Positions 35,073 through 44,833 of a stretch of DNA of 64,000 nucleotides are shown here, piece by piece; positions within the stretch are counted from its first letter, which is position 1; each line of letters opens with the position of its first letter. Under the pieces are notes generated by a model that searched no databases, was not told where the DNA came from, and saw only the letters and a list, made by a program, of their open reading frames with translations. The stretch comes from TH-plancto1 sp043777375 (GTDB taxonomy: Bacteria > Planctomycetota > Planctomycetia > Planctomycetales > Planctomycetaceae), in the NCBI GenBank assembly GCA_043777375.1, contig JAYWHX010000130.1, forward strand, positions 47,815 through 111,814, written 5' to 3'. The translations under genes were made by a program, and so were the position numbers.

Positions 35073-36109
35073 GCCCCACTGGCGCTTTAGAGATCACGAT
35101 CGTCATCGTCGCTCACGGACGTCCGGAAGTTCTCCGAAAAACGCTCGCGGATCTGGCTCGTTGCGACCAACCAGATTGGTTTCGAGGAACCATCGTCGTC
35201 GAGAACGGCCCACCGTGTGGCATGGCCGCCGTCATCTCCGAGTTTCAAGATCGGCTTCGAATTCAACACGAAACGATCGCATCTCCCAAGAAGACCATGG
35301 CTCTGAATCACGCCTTGCGACGACTGGGGCGAGGGTGGGCTCTCTTCATCGACGATGACGTCCGAGTGAACCCGAACTGGATCACTGTCTACACAACAGC
35401 CATCGCAGCGGAACCGGAGCGTTACTATTTCGGCGGGCCGACCTCTGTCGATTACGAGCAGCGCCCGCCCGAGTGGCTTATCCCGTATCTGCCAGCCTCC
35501 GCACGGGGACTGGAGTTCCCGGACTCGGTCACGGCCATTCGATACCCTGAATGCTTTCTCGGTTTTAACTGGGCAGCCCGAGTGGACGATCTCCTTCTCG
35601 CAGGGGGGTTTTCCGAGGACTTCGGTCCCGGAACACTCTCCGGAGGGGGCGATGAGTCTTTTATGCAACTCCAGCTGTGCCAAACGGGGTTGCAAGGACG
35701 AGTCCTCTCCTCCGCACTCGTATGGCACCAGATTCCGACCAATCGCTGCTCACCCGCCTGGAGTTTGAAACGCAGTTACAGTGGGGGACTGACAGCCGGA
35801 ATCGAGGCCGCCTGGCACGAGCAGAAAAACAAACGATGGTGTGCTGCGATTCGATGCCACATACGTCACCTCAGAAACCGCTTGGGATCAATGCCGATCC
35901 GTGAGGTGGTCCAACTCAGTGCCAGCGGTCGGTTCTGGATGCAACGCACGATTCAATGGATGCTCGGGTTCCACGAAGGGTATCGCCTGCAGGGCACCAC
36001 ACACGTATTTCCCTCGACGAACACCGCCGCCACCCATATGACAGCGTCTCGATCCATTCCAAGCAATGCCTGCAGCACTCCTGAGCGATCATCAGGATCC
36101 CCCCTGTGA
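35069..36109 (+). CDS. Family 2 glycosyltransferase
   Basis: 346 residues, ATG 35069 overlapping the previous stop as ATGA. The GT-A core is plain: ITIVIVAHGRPEVLRKTLADL, VVENGPPCGMAAV, KTMALNHALRRLGRGWALFIDDDVRVN with the metal-binding DDD, and a downstream GGDESFMQLQLCQTG stretch holding the catalytic acidic residues. The protein then continues for 90 residues with basic helical segments, likely peripheral membrane contacts. Donor and acceptor unknown. Confidence 0.85.
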   Translation: MSPTGALEITIVIVAHGRPEVLRKTLADLARCDQPDWFRGTIVVENGPPCGMAAVISEFQDRLRIQHETIASPKKTMALNHALRRLGRGWALFIDDDVRVNPNWITVYTTAIAAEPERYYFGGPTSVDYEQRPPEWLIPYLPASARGLEFPDSVTAIRYPECFLGFNWAARVDDLLLAGGFSEDFGPGTLSGGGDESFMQLQLCQTGLQGRVLSSALVWHQIPTNRCSPAWSLKRSYSGGLTAGIEAAWHEQKNKRWCAAIRCHIRHLRNRLGSMPIREVVQLSASGRFWMQRTIQWMLGFHEGYRLQGTTHVFPSTNTAATHMTASRSIPSNACSTPERSSGSPL

Positions 36110-37452
36110 AGGAGGCATTGCTCATCATTCGCAACTTTCCTCCGGTTCGACACAGCGGAACCATTCGCGTCGAAGCGTTTGCCAAACATCTTCCAAAGTA
36201 CGGCTTCCGTCCGACGGTCTTGTCATCACCCACACCGCTTGAACTTCGGGATTCGCTCGATTCAGTGCTCTCAGCGGGACAACGGATCGAGTTACCTTGG
36301 CGTCTCCCGAAAAACTTCTTGCGACGTCAAATGGACAAGCTCCCGATGAGCTCCAGCCTCGAACGGCAGCGCAATCGACGTGACCTCGCCGCTCGATCAG
36401 TCCAAGCTTGCATTGAACGTGGAATTCGACCTGACATCGTCCTCGCCAGCTGCCCTCCCGGTGACGCTCTGGTGATCGGCCAAGCGATCTCTCAACACTA
36501 CCGCTGTCCACTCGTCTGCGATTTCCGGGACCCCTGGTCGCATTCTCCACGCCCCTGTTATCCCCACCTGATCGATTTTCAGTTTGAGAAACATCAGGAA
36601 CAGCAAGTCGTCAACAACTGCACCGCGATCACAGCGACCACCAGAGCGTCGAGACACATCCTGCAACAAGAGTTCGGAGCTGATCCAGACAAAATCCACT
36701 TGATTCCCAACGGATATGAGCCCGAAGAGTTTCAAAATCCCACACGATTCGAGCCCATCGCCGCCGAGCCAAACTGCTTTCATATCGTGTACTCGGGCGA
36801 AATTGCAGTCAATCCGCAGGAGTCTCTCTGGACACGATTCGTCAAATCTCTAGGCTTTCAGTACGACCCCCTCAAAACCAATTTTTCCTCTCGCTCGGCC
36901 CAGTGGTTCCTGAAAGGTCTCGAACAGTTCCTCTCCGAGTTTCCGGACCGAGCGCCAATGATTCGGGTCTGGTTCATCGGTGAGTCCAGATTAGCCACGG
37001 ATTCCTCGGTCACCGAGTTCCCATATCCCGATGTTGTGCGAGTCGTTCCACGGGTCCCTCCTTCTGTAGCCATCGGAGCAGTCCAGCAGGCCGATTTGCT
37101 TTTGCTGCTCCAGATCGAAACATTTCTTCATGGCGTTCCGTTCAGCTCTGCGATTCCTGGAAAGCTCTACAGCTATCTCGCCAGCGGACGAAGAATTCTG
37201 GCCGCTGTGCAGCCCTCCGAAAACTCCGAACTCATTGATCGCTTCCAGGCGGGCACAGTCGTGAGCCCCACTTCTCCGGATGAGTTCTCGCACGCGATTC
37301 GCAGAGAGTTTGATCGCTGGCAATCTGATCACTCCCCCCCCACTCAACCTCGTTCAATTCCCGAGTTTGAGCGGCCTCAGCAAACGGCCCTGTTGGCAGA
37401 GCTCTTCGACACCTTGATTGCAGAGTCATCCAAAACGCCTGTTTCCACCTGA
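36106..37452 (+). CDS. Family 4-like glycosyltransferase
   Basis: 448 residues from a GTG overlapping the previous stop (GTGA). The N-terminal half begins ALLIIRNFPPVRHSGTIRVEAFAKHLPKYG, the usual GT-B opening, with RPDIVLASCPPGDALVIG and CDFRDPWSHSPRP. The second half has IHLIPNGYEPEEF and a C-terminal GKLYSYLASGRRILAAV patch. This is a GT4-like two-Rossmann enzyme, although the canonical ExxE is less clear than in its neighbours. It probably adds an internal sugar. Confidence 0.8.
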   Translation: MKEALLIIRNFPPVRHSGTIRVEAFAKHLPKYGFRPTVLSSPTPLELRDSLDSVLSAGQRIELPWRLPKNFLRRQMDKLPMSSSLERQRNRRDLAARSVQACIERGIRPDIVLASCPPGDALVIGQAISQHYRCPLVCDFRDPWSHSPRPCYPHLIDFQFEKHQEQQVVNNCTAITATTRASRHILQQEFGADPDKIHLIPNGYEPEEFQNPTRFEPIAAEPNCFHIVYSGEIAVNPQESLWTRFVKSLGFQYDPLKTNFSSRSAQWFLKGLEQFLSEFPDRAPMIRVWFIGESRLATDSSVTEFPYPDVVRVVPRVPPSVAIGAVQQADLLLLLQIETFLHGVPFSSAIPGKLYSYLASGRRILAAVQPSENSELIDRFQAGTVVSPTSPDEFSHAIRREFDRWQSDHSPPTQPRSIPEFERPQQTALLAELFDTLIAESSKTPVST

Positions 37453-37496
37453 GTCACGCGATCTTCGATTGACTGTGTGATCGATACACCGCTTCA

Positions 37497-38810
37497 ATGA
37501 CCAAGCCTCTCGTCCCACTCCTCTATCTCGTCTACCGCGAAGCCCTGTCGTCGATACTGGCTTCCCAGGTGTTGACTCCGCTTGCGGAACATCAAGGATT
37601 GGCAAAAGTGACACTCGGGATCATCACCCCGATTGGTCAATTGCTACGCAGCCAACTCCGCCCCGCCTTCCGCAGCATCGAAGAGAATTGCCGGCGGGCT
37701 TCTCTTGACATCGCCTGGATCCCCTCGCCTCCGAGTCGCACTCCCTGGCTCTGGAGTAACGTCTTCGTACTGCGGCAGTGGATCTCGAAACGATTCCAGT
37801 GCGACCAACCTTTCATCGTCCGCTCTCGAAATGCCACGATGACAGGCATTGCTCTCGATGCGTTGCGAGGCTTTGAACAGGCCCGAGTCATCTTCGACTG
37901 CCGCGGAGCCGAGGTCACCGAGACAATCCAACTCCTGGGGCTGGCCGACCGTCCCCCGTCACATTGGAGTCCGGCCAATTGCCGAGCCGTGGAGCAAGCC
38001 CGGCAGATGGAACGACGCGCCGTCGAACAATCCGCAGGAGTCACCTGTGTCTCGCAGGCGATGGTCGACGTGCTGCGAGCCACCTACCCAAACCAGCCCG
38101 CAGAGAAATTCTTCGTCGTTCCCTGTTGTCCGGATGTCGTGGCATTCTCGGGGGTTGCCCCTCAAAGAGACTCTGTCCGGCTGGAACTCGGATTCGTGAA
38201 CAAATTCATCGTGTCCTACGTCGGCAGTCTGGCGTGGTACCAGTTGCCCGAGGCTTCATTTCGCGTCTTCCGGGTGATCAAAACGCAACGGCCTGACGCC
38301 CACTTCTTCGCGATCACGACTGAACCAGACAAGATGCGACAGCTGGCGACTCAAGCGGGCATTTTACCGGAAGACATCACCATTCGCTCGGTGTCAGCGG
38401 GCGAGGTGCCGCGGTTGCTCGTCGCTTCAGATTTGGGCTTAATGCTGCGAGATGACAGCGAGACAAACCGCGTCGCATCGCCCATCAAGTTTGGGGAATA
38501 CATGGCCGCTGGAATTCCAGTCGTGATTTCTTCGCAGCTGGGTGACTACTCAGCTGCCGTCCGGACGCGAGGACTCGGAGTGGAAGTCGACCTGGCCGGT
38601 GATGTCAGCGCGATGAGTCACTCTCTTGGAGAGATCCTCCGTACTGACACTTCGTCTGACAAAGCTGCTCGTCAGCGATGCCGCGAATACGCTGCAGCTG
38701 AACTGTCATGGAGCAGCGTCACACCTCGTTTGGCCGCTTGGTACGAGAGCCTTCTTCAGTCCAGCCACCGATCCAGTCGCTCTGCCTCCACGAACGAGGA
38801 GCAGACCTGA
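37497..38810 (+). CDS. Family 4-like glycosyltransferase
   Basis: 437 residues, 44 bases after the previous gene. GT-B signs include TPLAEHQGLAKVTLG, VRSRNATMTGIALDALR, RVIFDCRGAEVTE and GVTCVSQAMVDVLRATYP at the N-domain end. SPIKFGEYMAAGIPVVIS is the C-domain donor-site region, with the Glu of an ExxE-like site. It overlaps the next gene as TGATG. Confidence 0.8.
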   Translation: MTKPLVPLLYLVYREALSSILASQVLTPLAEHQGLAKVTLGIITPIGQLLRSQLRPAFRSIEENCRRASLDIAWIPSPPSRTPWLWSNVFVLRQWISKRFQCDQPFIVRSRNATMTGIALDALRGFEQARVIFDCRGAEVTETIQLLGLADRPPSHWSPANCRAVEQARQMERRAVEQSAGVTCVSQAMVDVLRATYPNQPAEKFFVVPCCPDVVAFSGVAPQRDSVRLELGFVNKFIVSYVGSLAWYQLPEASFRVFRVIKTQRPDAHFFAITTEPDKMRQLATQAGILPEDITIRSVSAGEVPRLLVASDLGLMLRDDSETNRVASPIKFGEYMAAGIPVVISSQLGDYSAAVRTRGLGVEVDLAGDVSAMSHSLGEILRTDTSSDKAARQRCREYAAAELSWSSVTPRLAAWYESLLQSSHRSSRSASTNEEQT

Positions 38811-40021
38811 TGGATGTGATTAATTCGACTGGCTCTCAGGCCCAGGATCAACAGGGCACTCACAGCTCGGCGAGTCCTCGATTGCGAATCGCACATATCA
38901 CCACGACTGCTGTCGGCGGCGGCGCAGCCAAAGTCATGCTGGATCTGGCCAGTGCTCAACGGGCTGCGGGACATGAAGTCCTGTCGATCAGCATCTTCCC
39001 CTGGACCCCACCCCCCGCATGGTTCGGGGCGGAGCATGGAGACTGGAACGACATCGTCCATCTCGATTGGCGTTTGCGCTACGACCGACCACTCAATCTC
39101 TGGGAGGCCCAAAGGAGATTGAAGGTCGAACTGGAAAAGTTTCAACCAGATGTCGTCCACTCTCACTTGTGGGAGGCGGACATCGTTGCGAGCCTTTCTA
39201 TCGAAAGACATACGTGCCTGCACATCGCCCATCTCCATAACCAGGAATTGTGGAAATGTTCGCCCGCATGGAAGCATCGCACCCGCCGTTCACTCACTCG
39301 CAGCCTCTACAGACGAGCGAACACTCGCTTTCTCGCTTGCGCTGAAGCAGTCAAAGTCTACGAAGCTCGGCATATGCAGTGGCCGGAAGGGCACATTGAT
39401 GTCGCCCAAAACTCAGTTGACTCAAAACGATTTCACCCACGTGATCAACGGCAAGCAGGCCGACTCCGCATTGGCTCAGCGGGCTGGTTCGTTGAAAGAA
39501 AAGGACACTCGCAACTGATTGCTGCAGTCGCCACTCTGGCCTCGGAAGGCATCAACTTAGAACTCGTGATCGCCGGAGAAGGACTGCTTCAGGGAGACTA
39601 CTTGCGACAAGCGGCTGACCTGGGCATCACTGATCGACTGGTGTTGCCAGGTCCGGTGACCGACATGGTATCGTTCTACCAATCGCTTGATATCTTCGCC
39701 CTTCCGTCCTACGAAGAAGGGTTAGCACTCGTGGTACTCGAGGCAATGGCTTCCGGGATTTGCGTCGTTGCATCCGCTATCGATGGAATGGATGAAGCTG
39801 TATTTCCAGAGGTCAACGGCCTGTTGTTTTCTGTCGGTGATCAGTTGTCTTTGGTTTCTGCGTTGCGCCGCGTCCTGGTGGATGGGGATCTCAGGTCTCG
39901 CATGGGAACCGCCTCGCGGCAGATTGCAATCGAGAAGTTTTCCTCCGCAGAATCAGCGAAGAAGGTCGAGATGATTTATCGACGCCGTCTCGCAGAAAGG
40001 TCGTCATGTCGTCCCCACTGA
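38810..40021 (+). CDS. Family 4 glycosyltransferase
   Basis: 403 residues from ATG 38810. Typical GT4 features: IAHITTTAVGGGAAKVMLDLASAQRAAGHEVL, HSHLWEADIVA, IDVAQNSVDSKRFHPRD, and the donor-binding EEGLALVVLEAMASGICVVAS with the E-x7-E pair. Retaining transfer is known for this family; the sugar is not determined. It overlaps the next gene by 16 bases. Confidence 0.88.
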   Translation: MDVINSTGSQAQDQQGTHSSASPRLRIAHITTTAVGGGAAKVMLDLASAQRAAGHEVLSISIFPWTPPPAWFGAEHGDWNDIVHLDWRLRYDRPLNLWEAQRRLKVELEKFQPDVVHSHLWEADIVASLSIERHTCLHIAHLHNQELWKCSPAWKHRTRRSLTRSLYRRANTRFLACAEAVKVYEARHMQWPEGHIDVAQNSVDSKRFHPRDQRQAGRLRIGSAGWFVERKGHSQLIAAVATLASEGINLELVIAGEGLLQGDYLRQAADLGITDRLVLPGPVTDMVSFYQSLDIFALPSYEEGLALVVLEAMASGICVVASAIDGMDEAVFPEVNGLLFSVGDQLSLVSALRRVLVDGDLRSRMGTASRQIAIEKFSSAESAKKVEMIYRRRLAERSSCRPH

Positions 40022-40938
40022 TTTCGGTCGCCATCACGACACGCAATCGCCGTGACGAATTGCGACGCGCCTTGCAGAGCTGCGTTTCGCAGGTCGGTGT
40101 ACCGTTCGAAGTTCTGGTGTACGATGACCAGTCGGATGACGGAACGGATGCAATGGTGCGGACAGAGTTCCCGGAAGTCCGTCTCATTCGTCACGAACAG
40201 CGGGCCGGATTGATCGTGCGGCGGAACGAAAGCTTTCGTGATGCATTGGGTGAGTATGTGCTGTCGTTGGATGACGATGCCTACTTCACCAGTCGCGACA
40301 CGCTGTCCCAAGTCTGCGAGCTTTTCGATCGAGAACCACAAACAGCCGCCTGGGGGCTGCAATACTTTGAACCAGCGAACGCAGCGACCATGCCCATCAC
40401 GCCCACAGGCACGCGGATCAAATCCTACATTGGATGTGCTCACGCCGTTCGCCGCCGGGTCGCCGAACAGCTGGGCGGGTATCCCGCACTTCTGGTGCAT
40501 CAGGGAGAAGAACGGGATCTGTGTATCCGATTGCTCGATGCGGGATGGGATGTTCGGTTTGCACAGACGCCTCCAATCATCCACCATTGCAGCCCATATC
40601 GCGAAAACGCTCGAATCATGTACTACGGGTACCGCAACCTGGTTCTTTTTAACTGGATGCGAGTCCCTTTCAGATACCTGATTCCACGGATGTGCCTGGA
40701 CATCATTCAACTCTTATCGCATCGATTTTCCTTGCGAAGATTGCCGACCATGCTCTGGTGCATCGGCGCCGGACTCATCCACATGATCCGGTACTGGCGA
40801 GAACGCCATCCCGTCTCCATCCTCACATATCGATCCTTTCGAAAAATGACTGGGCATGGACCTTCAGCCAATCCTGGACAGGCAACGCCTCCCCCTTGTC
40901 AGAACATTTCTGTGGATCGGATCGGCGTTCATGCGTGA
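40006..40938 (+). CDS. Family 2 glycosyltransferase
   Basis: 310 residues from ATG 40006, lying inside the last codons of the previous gene. The GT-A core shows ISVAITTRNRRDELRRALQSC, EVLVYDDQSDDGTDAMV, YVLSLDDDAYFTSRDTL and HQGEERDLCIRLLDAGW with the expected acidic residues. The C-terminal 70 residues are basic and partly hydrophobic. Its role in the repeat unit is unknown. Confidence 0.86.
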   Translation: MSSPLISVAITTRNRRDELRRALQSCVSQVGVPFEVLVYDDQSDDGTDAMVRTEFPEVRLIRHEQRAGLIVRRNESFRDALGEYVLSLDDDAYFTSRDTLSQVCELFDREPQTAAWGLQYFEPANAATMPITPTGTRIKSYIGCAHAVRRRVAEQLGGYPALLVHQGEERDLCIRLLDAGWDVRFAQTPPIIHHCSPYRENARIMYYGYRNLVLFNWMRVPFRYLIPRMCLDIIQLLSHRFSLRRLPTMLWCIGAGLIHMIRYWRERHPVSILTYRSFRKMTGHGPSANPGQATPPPCQNISVDRIGVHA

Positions 40939-41025
40939 TCAACAGACCTCGGTTCGAAGACCGCTGATCCCCATCGCTTCGCACGATTTCGATCCTTGCC
41001 GGTCCGCCCCTGAACGGATTTTGTC

Positions 41026-42390
41026 GTGAGTGACATTTACCTCTTGATGACAACAGGAGTGATCTTGGGATCTCTGCTGTGGTCTTACCAGCGCACCAGT
41101 GACCCGCTGTCACCACTGGTCCCCTTTGCGCCGATGCTCTTCTATGTCTACGTCTACCACCCGTACACCCTCCTCGCTGGTCCAGGAATCCGCAAGTACT
41201 TCCCGGATGCCAATGACATTGAGTATGTGCTGCTCCTGAATCTGTTGTGCTTAACGGGGTTTTGCGTTGGGGCGGGCCATTTTCGTAGAGCTGCAACTGA
41301 CGACCCACGATTTCGTATTCTTGAACAGGACGCCAGCGCCCAAGTCAGACGCCGATTTCTACATCTGTCCATTCTCATGGGCACAGTCGCCAGCCTGGCG
41401 TATTGGTGGATGGTGGCTCAGGCAGGGGGCCCGTTGAAGCTGCTCAGTCAAGCCAAGCCGAATCTCTTTTCTGCCTCCGGATACTTGGGCGAGTTGCCCA
41501 TGCTCACCTACCCGGCGATGCTGCTCCTCGCAGCGGCCTGGCAAGGCGGCCGGCTGACACTGGGAAGAATCCTGATGGCTCTGTATATCGCCTCCCCTCA
41601 GATCTCCTGGGCCATCATCGGAAAACGCCGTGGAACAATTTTCCTGATCTCAGCCACTCTCGCAGCCTTCTGGTATCTCGTTCGAAATAAAAGACCAAAC
41701 TGGAAAGTCGTACTGAGTGGAGTCGGGATGCTCGGCTTGTTCTTGCTGTTTGTGGCTGCCAATCGTTCCACAGGTACGATCTTCGACCTGAGTTCTGACT
41801 CACAGTCCAGGCTGAGCCAGACACTCACAGGCGACAATCTAGAGGTGGGAGATGAATTCGTATCTGCCACGGCACTGGTTCTCACAAGCGATCACTTCAA
41901 CCACCATTACTGGGGAAAGCGATTCTTCGCGATGTTCGCCATTCGTCCCATTCCCAGTCTCCTGTGGGAAAAAAAATGGACTGACATTGGCCTTGACGGA
42001 CTCAGGACACAACCAGGCCTGGGTGGCATGAGCACTCTCAAGTGGCGGCAGGCCGTTGGTTTTTTACCTGCCGGTGGGAATGCCGGAGGATTTGTGTCAG
42101 ACGCTTTTCTGGAATGGAGCTGGGGGGCCGTCATCGCGTGTTATGGGCTCGGATACTTCTTTAGCTGGCTGTGGAAGCAATGGGTCAGTCGCGGAGGAGT
42201 TTGGACCGTGATCTACATCGAAGCCATGATCTTGTGTATTCATCTCCCCTCACAAAGTCTCGGTTCCTGGGCGTATCGCTTTGCCTTGTTAGCGATCCCC
42301 ACGCTGATTCTTTTTAGGCTGTTTACTTCGAGAAAACCCAGCAGACAAATGCCCTCTGCTCAGGGACCAATTCCGATGGTGAAACTATGA
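41026..42390 (+). CDS. Multi-membrane O-antigen-polymerase-like protein (Wzy-like)
   Basis: 454 residues from a GTG at 41026, with about ten to eleven transmembrane helices and one longer extracytoplasmic loop (about 285-360). The composition and layout, and its position among glycosyltransferases, fit the very divergent Wzy/EpsG-type polymerases, which have few fixed residues. No Wzx-type flippase is present in the block, which makes the role of a second polymerase-like protein odd. It is coupled to the next transferase by ATGA. Confidence 0.65.
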   Translation: MSDIYLLMTTGVILGSLLWSYQRTSDPLSPLVPFAPMLFYVYVYHPYTLLAGPGIRKYFPDANDIEYVLLLNLLCLTGFCVGAGHFRRAATDDPRFRILEQDASAQVRRRFLHLSILMGTVASLAYWWMVAQAGGPLKLLSQAKPNLFSASGYLGELPMLTYPAMLLLAAAWQGGRLTLGRILMALYIASPQISWAIIGKRRGTIFLISATLAAFWYLVRNKRPNWKVVLSGVGMLGLFLLFVAANRSTGTIFDLSSDSQSRLSQTLTGDNLEVGDEFVSATALVLTSDHFNHHYWGKRFFAMFAIRPIPSLLWEKKWTDIGLDGLRTQPGLGGMSTLKWRQAVGFLPAGGNAGGFVSDAFLEWSWGAVIACYGLGYFFSWLWKQWVSRGGVWTVIYIEAMILCIHLPSQSLGSWAYRFALLAIPTLILFRLFTSRKPSRQMPSAQGPIPMVKL

Positions 42391-43562
42391 CACCTCCATC
42401 CGACTCTGCCACAAAGCCCCCTTCAATCTGGATCCTGACAAACGGCCCCACTCCGAATCACATTGAACTTTTCTCGGCCATTGCAGCCAGACCCGAAGTC
42501 CGCATGGAAGTGCATTTTCTGCGTGACTCCCTCGTCGCAGGCCCAGACAGGAATTTCAATTACCAAATCTGCCGAACTTGGTTGGCACTGACCTCGACAG
42601 ATGAACTTCGTTTTCACGGACGACCAATCCGAGAGGCCGCCTTCGGACAGCATGACTTGTATATTCTCTCCGGGCTCTACACGAGCGTCACGTTTCTCGC
42701 CAGTGCCTGGATTCTCTACTGCCGCGGACAACGCTGGGCAATCTGGTGGGAACGGCCTCGCGCCAAAAACAAGGCACATCAAGAATCTCCCGTCTGGAGA
42801 ACTCTCCACTCCATCAAGGAATCCATTCGCCGCTGGTTGCTTATGAACGCCGATCTGGTCATCTGCTCCGGCACAGCCGCAGTAGTTGAGTACCAAGCCA
42901 TGGGAGTTGAGCCAGATCGAACGAAGATGTTGACATACTGCTGTGACGTCTCTCGGTATGCCGCTGTGCCTGTGGAATCACGAGTCCGCGTTCGAAACCA
43001 GCTCGGCGTGAACAATCAACTAGTGTTTCTCTTCTCTGGCCAGATGATTCCTCGCAAAGGAGTCGACGTCCTGATTCAAGCATTCACCAAACTGGCCGAA
43101 ATCCACGCAGATGTCGCCCTCGTCCTTCTGGGAGAGGGCTCCGATCGACTCGCATACGAATCAATGGTCCCTGAATCACTGCGGCTAAGGATACACTTTC
43201 TGGGACACCAGCCTCAGTCTTTGCTTCCAGACTACTTTGCAGCTGCCGATGTCTTCTCGTTCCCGTCGAGGCATGATGGCTGGGCTCTCGTGATGAACGA
43301 AGCTTGCGGAGCGGGCCTGCCAATCATCGCCACGAACCAAACAGGCGCCACTCACGACCTGGTCCGTGAGGGTGAGAACGGATTTCGAGTCGAGGCTGAC
43401 GATGTCGCTGGACTATTCGATGCCATGAACTGGTGCTCAACACATCGTGATCTCCTTCCCGAAATGGGACGCAGATCAAGAGAGTTGGTTCAGCCATTCA
43501 GTCACCTGGAAGGAGCACGGATGTTTACCAGTCATATAACGACATTCCTCAATTCACAGTGA
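42387..43562 (+). CDS. Family 4 glycosyltransferase
   Basis: 391 residues, ATGA overlap with the upstream gene. The GT-B layout is clear: IWILTNGPTPNHIELFSAIAA, a conserved WWERPRAKNKAHQESP loop, LVFLFSGQMIPRKGVDVLIQAF at the linker, and FPSRHDGWALVMNEACGAGLPII with the donor-site residues (D-x6-E rather than E-x7-E). It ends as GTGA into the next transferase. Confidence 0.87.
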   Translation: MTPPSDSATKPPSIWILTNGPTPNHIELFSAIAARPEVRMEVHFLRDSLVAGPDRNFNYQICRTWLALTSTDELRFHGRPIREAAFGQHDLYILSGLYTSVTFLASAWILYCRGQRWAIWWERPRAKNKAHQESPVWRTLHSIKESIRRWLLMNADLVICSGTAAVVEYQAMGVEPDRTKMLTYCCDVSRYAAVPVESRVRVRNQLGVNNQLVFLFSGQMIPRKGVDVLIQAFTKLAEIHADVALVLLGEGSDRLAYESMVPESLRLRIHFLGHQPQSLLPDYFAAADVFSFPSRHDGWALVMNEACGAGLPIIATNQTGATHDLVREGENGFRVEADDVAGLFDAMNWCSTHRDLLPEMGRRSRELVQPFSHLEGARMFTSHITTFLNSQ

Positions 43563-44833
43563 GCCAATCTGACCGACTTCTGATGGACAGACATGCCCGC
43601 TCAATCACCGAATCCAGCTCTGCCCACTCTGTGCTGCAACACGCGATTTCAATGAAACCTCTCTTTGCCGTCGGCGGACTCTACTCGCTCTCGAATGGAG
43701 TCGCGTGGATCATGCGCGACTTGGCGGCGGCACTCGGCCGAGCGGGATCGCCGGTGGATGTCTATGGAGCCGACTGTTGGGGTCGCGGGGCAGACTCTGT
43801 CGGACACATCTTCGAGCCACCCTCACGTTGGACGACCGCACGGGGCCTGTGGCTGGGAGGGCTCTCTTTTTCTCCCGGACTGAAATCCGCAATCAGGCAG
43901 GGGCTCAAGCAAGCCGACATCGTTCACAACCACAGCGTCTGGATGCTGCCCAACAGCTACAGCTCTCGGGCCGCCGAAAAGCATCGCAAGCCAGTCGTCA
44001 TCTCTGCACATGGCGCGATCGAACCGTGGGCCGTGCAAAACTCGGGATGGAAGAAGAAGCTGGTCGGTGCCTGGTTCCAGAATCGAGATCTGCAACGAGC
44101 CAGCTGCATTATGGTCAACAATGTGACCGAGATCGAAGGCATTCGTCAGTACGGCCTCAGGAATCCGGTCGCTGTGATTCCCAACGGAGTGCACCTTCCC
44201 GACTTTGATCCGCCGGCCTCTCCGGAACCATTTCAGACTCGCTTTCCAGAGACCAGAGACAAGCGGCTCGGATTATTCATGGCCCGTATCCACCAGAAGA
44301 AAGGTCTCGCCCACCTGCTCCCCGCGTTCGCACGCGCTGTCGCTTCGAATCCAGACTGGCACCTCGTCATCGCTGGTCCGGATGGAGGCGACCTAGATCA
44401 GGCACAGGCACTCGTGGAAAAACTCCACATCCAATCTCGCATCACGTTCACGGGAGCACTGCAGGGCGAACTCAAAGCGTCTGCCCGAGCCGCTGCACAA
44501 GTCTTTCTGCAACCCTCGTTCTCGGAAGGGTTCAGCATGTCGATCATCGAGGCGCTCGCCTGCCGCCTTCCCGTCCTGCTCACGCCCGGCTGTAATTTCC
44601 CAGAGGCTGTCACCTCCGGAGCAGCAATCTCCGTCGAGCCCACCGTGGAAGACTGCACGCGCGGGCTGCACGAGCTCCTGTCTCAAACTCCCACGGAACT
44701 GCGAGCCATGGGGGAACGCGGTCGCAGTTTGATCGAGTCTCGCTATCAGTGGGATGCCGTGGCTCAGGACACCCTGCGACTCTATCGCTGGCTCATCAAC
44801 GGCGGTTCAGCCCCGGAGTTTGTCGTCCAGTGA
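43559..44833 (+). CDS. Family 4 glycosyltransferase
   Basis: 424 residues if the overlapping GTG 43559 is the start. The family-like part begins only at MKPLFAVGGLYSLSNGVAW (ATG 43652), so 43583 or 43652 are good alternatives; none has a clear ribosome site. Core motifs are VHNHSVWMLPNSY, ISAHGAIEPWAV, GLFMARIHQKKGLAHLLPAF and SFSEGFSMSIIEALACRLPVL with the E-x7-E pair. The HGAIEPWAV segment is common in WcaI/colanic-type and fucosyl or mannosyl transferases, without fixing the donor. Confidence 0.87.
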   Translation: MSQSDRLLMDRHARSITESSSAHSVLQHAISMKPLFAVGGLYSLSNGVAWIMRDLAAALGRAGSPVDVYGADCWGRGADSVGHIFEPPSRWTTARGLWLGGLSFSPGLKSAIRQGLKQADIVHNHSVWMLPNSYSSRAAEKHRKPVVISAHGAIEPWAVQNSGWKKKLVGAWFQNRDLQRASCIMVNNVTEIEGIRQYGLRNPVAVIPNGVHLPDFDPPASPEPFQTRFPETRDKRLGLFMARIHQKKGLAHLLPAFARAVASNPDWHLVIAGPDGGDLDQAQALVEKLHIQSRITFTGALQGELKASARAAAQVFLQPSFSEGFSMSIIEALACRLPVLLTPGCNFPEAVTSGAAISVEPTVEDCTRGLHELLSQTPTELRAMGERGRSLIESRYQWDAVAQDTLRLYRWLINGGSAPEFVVQ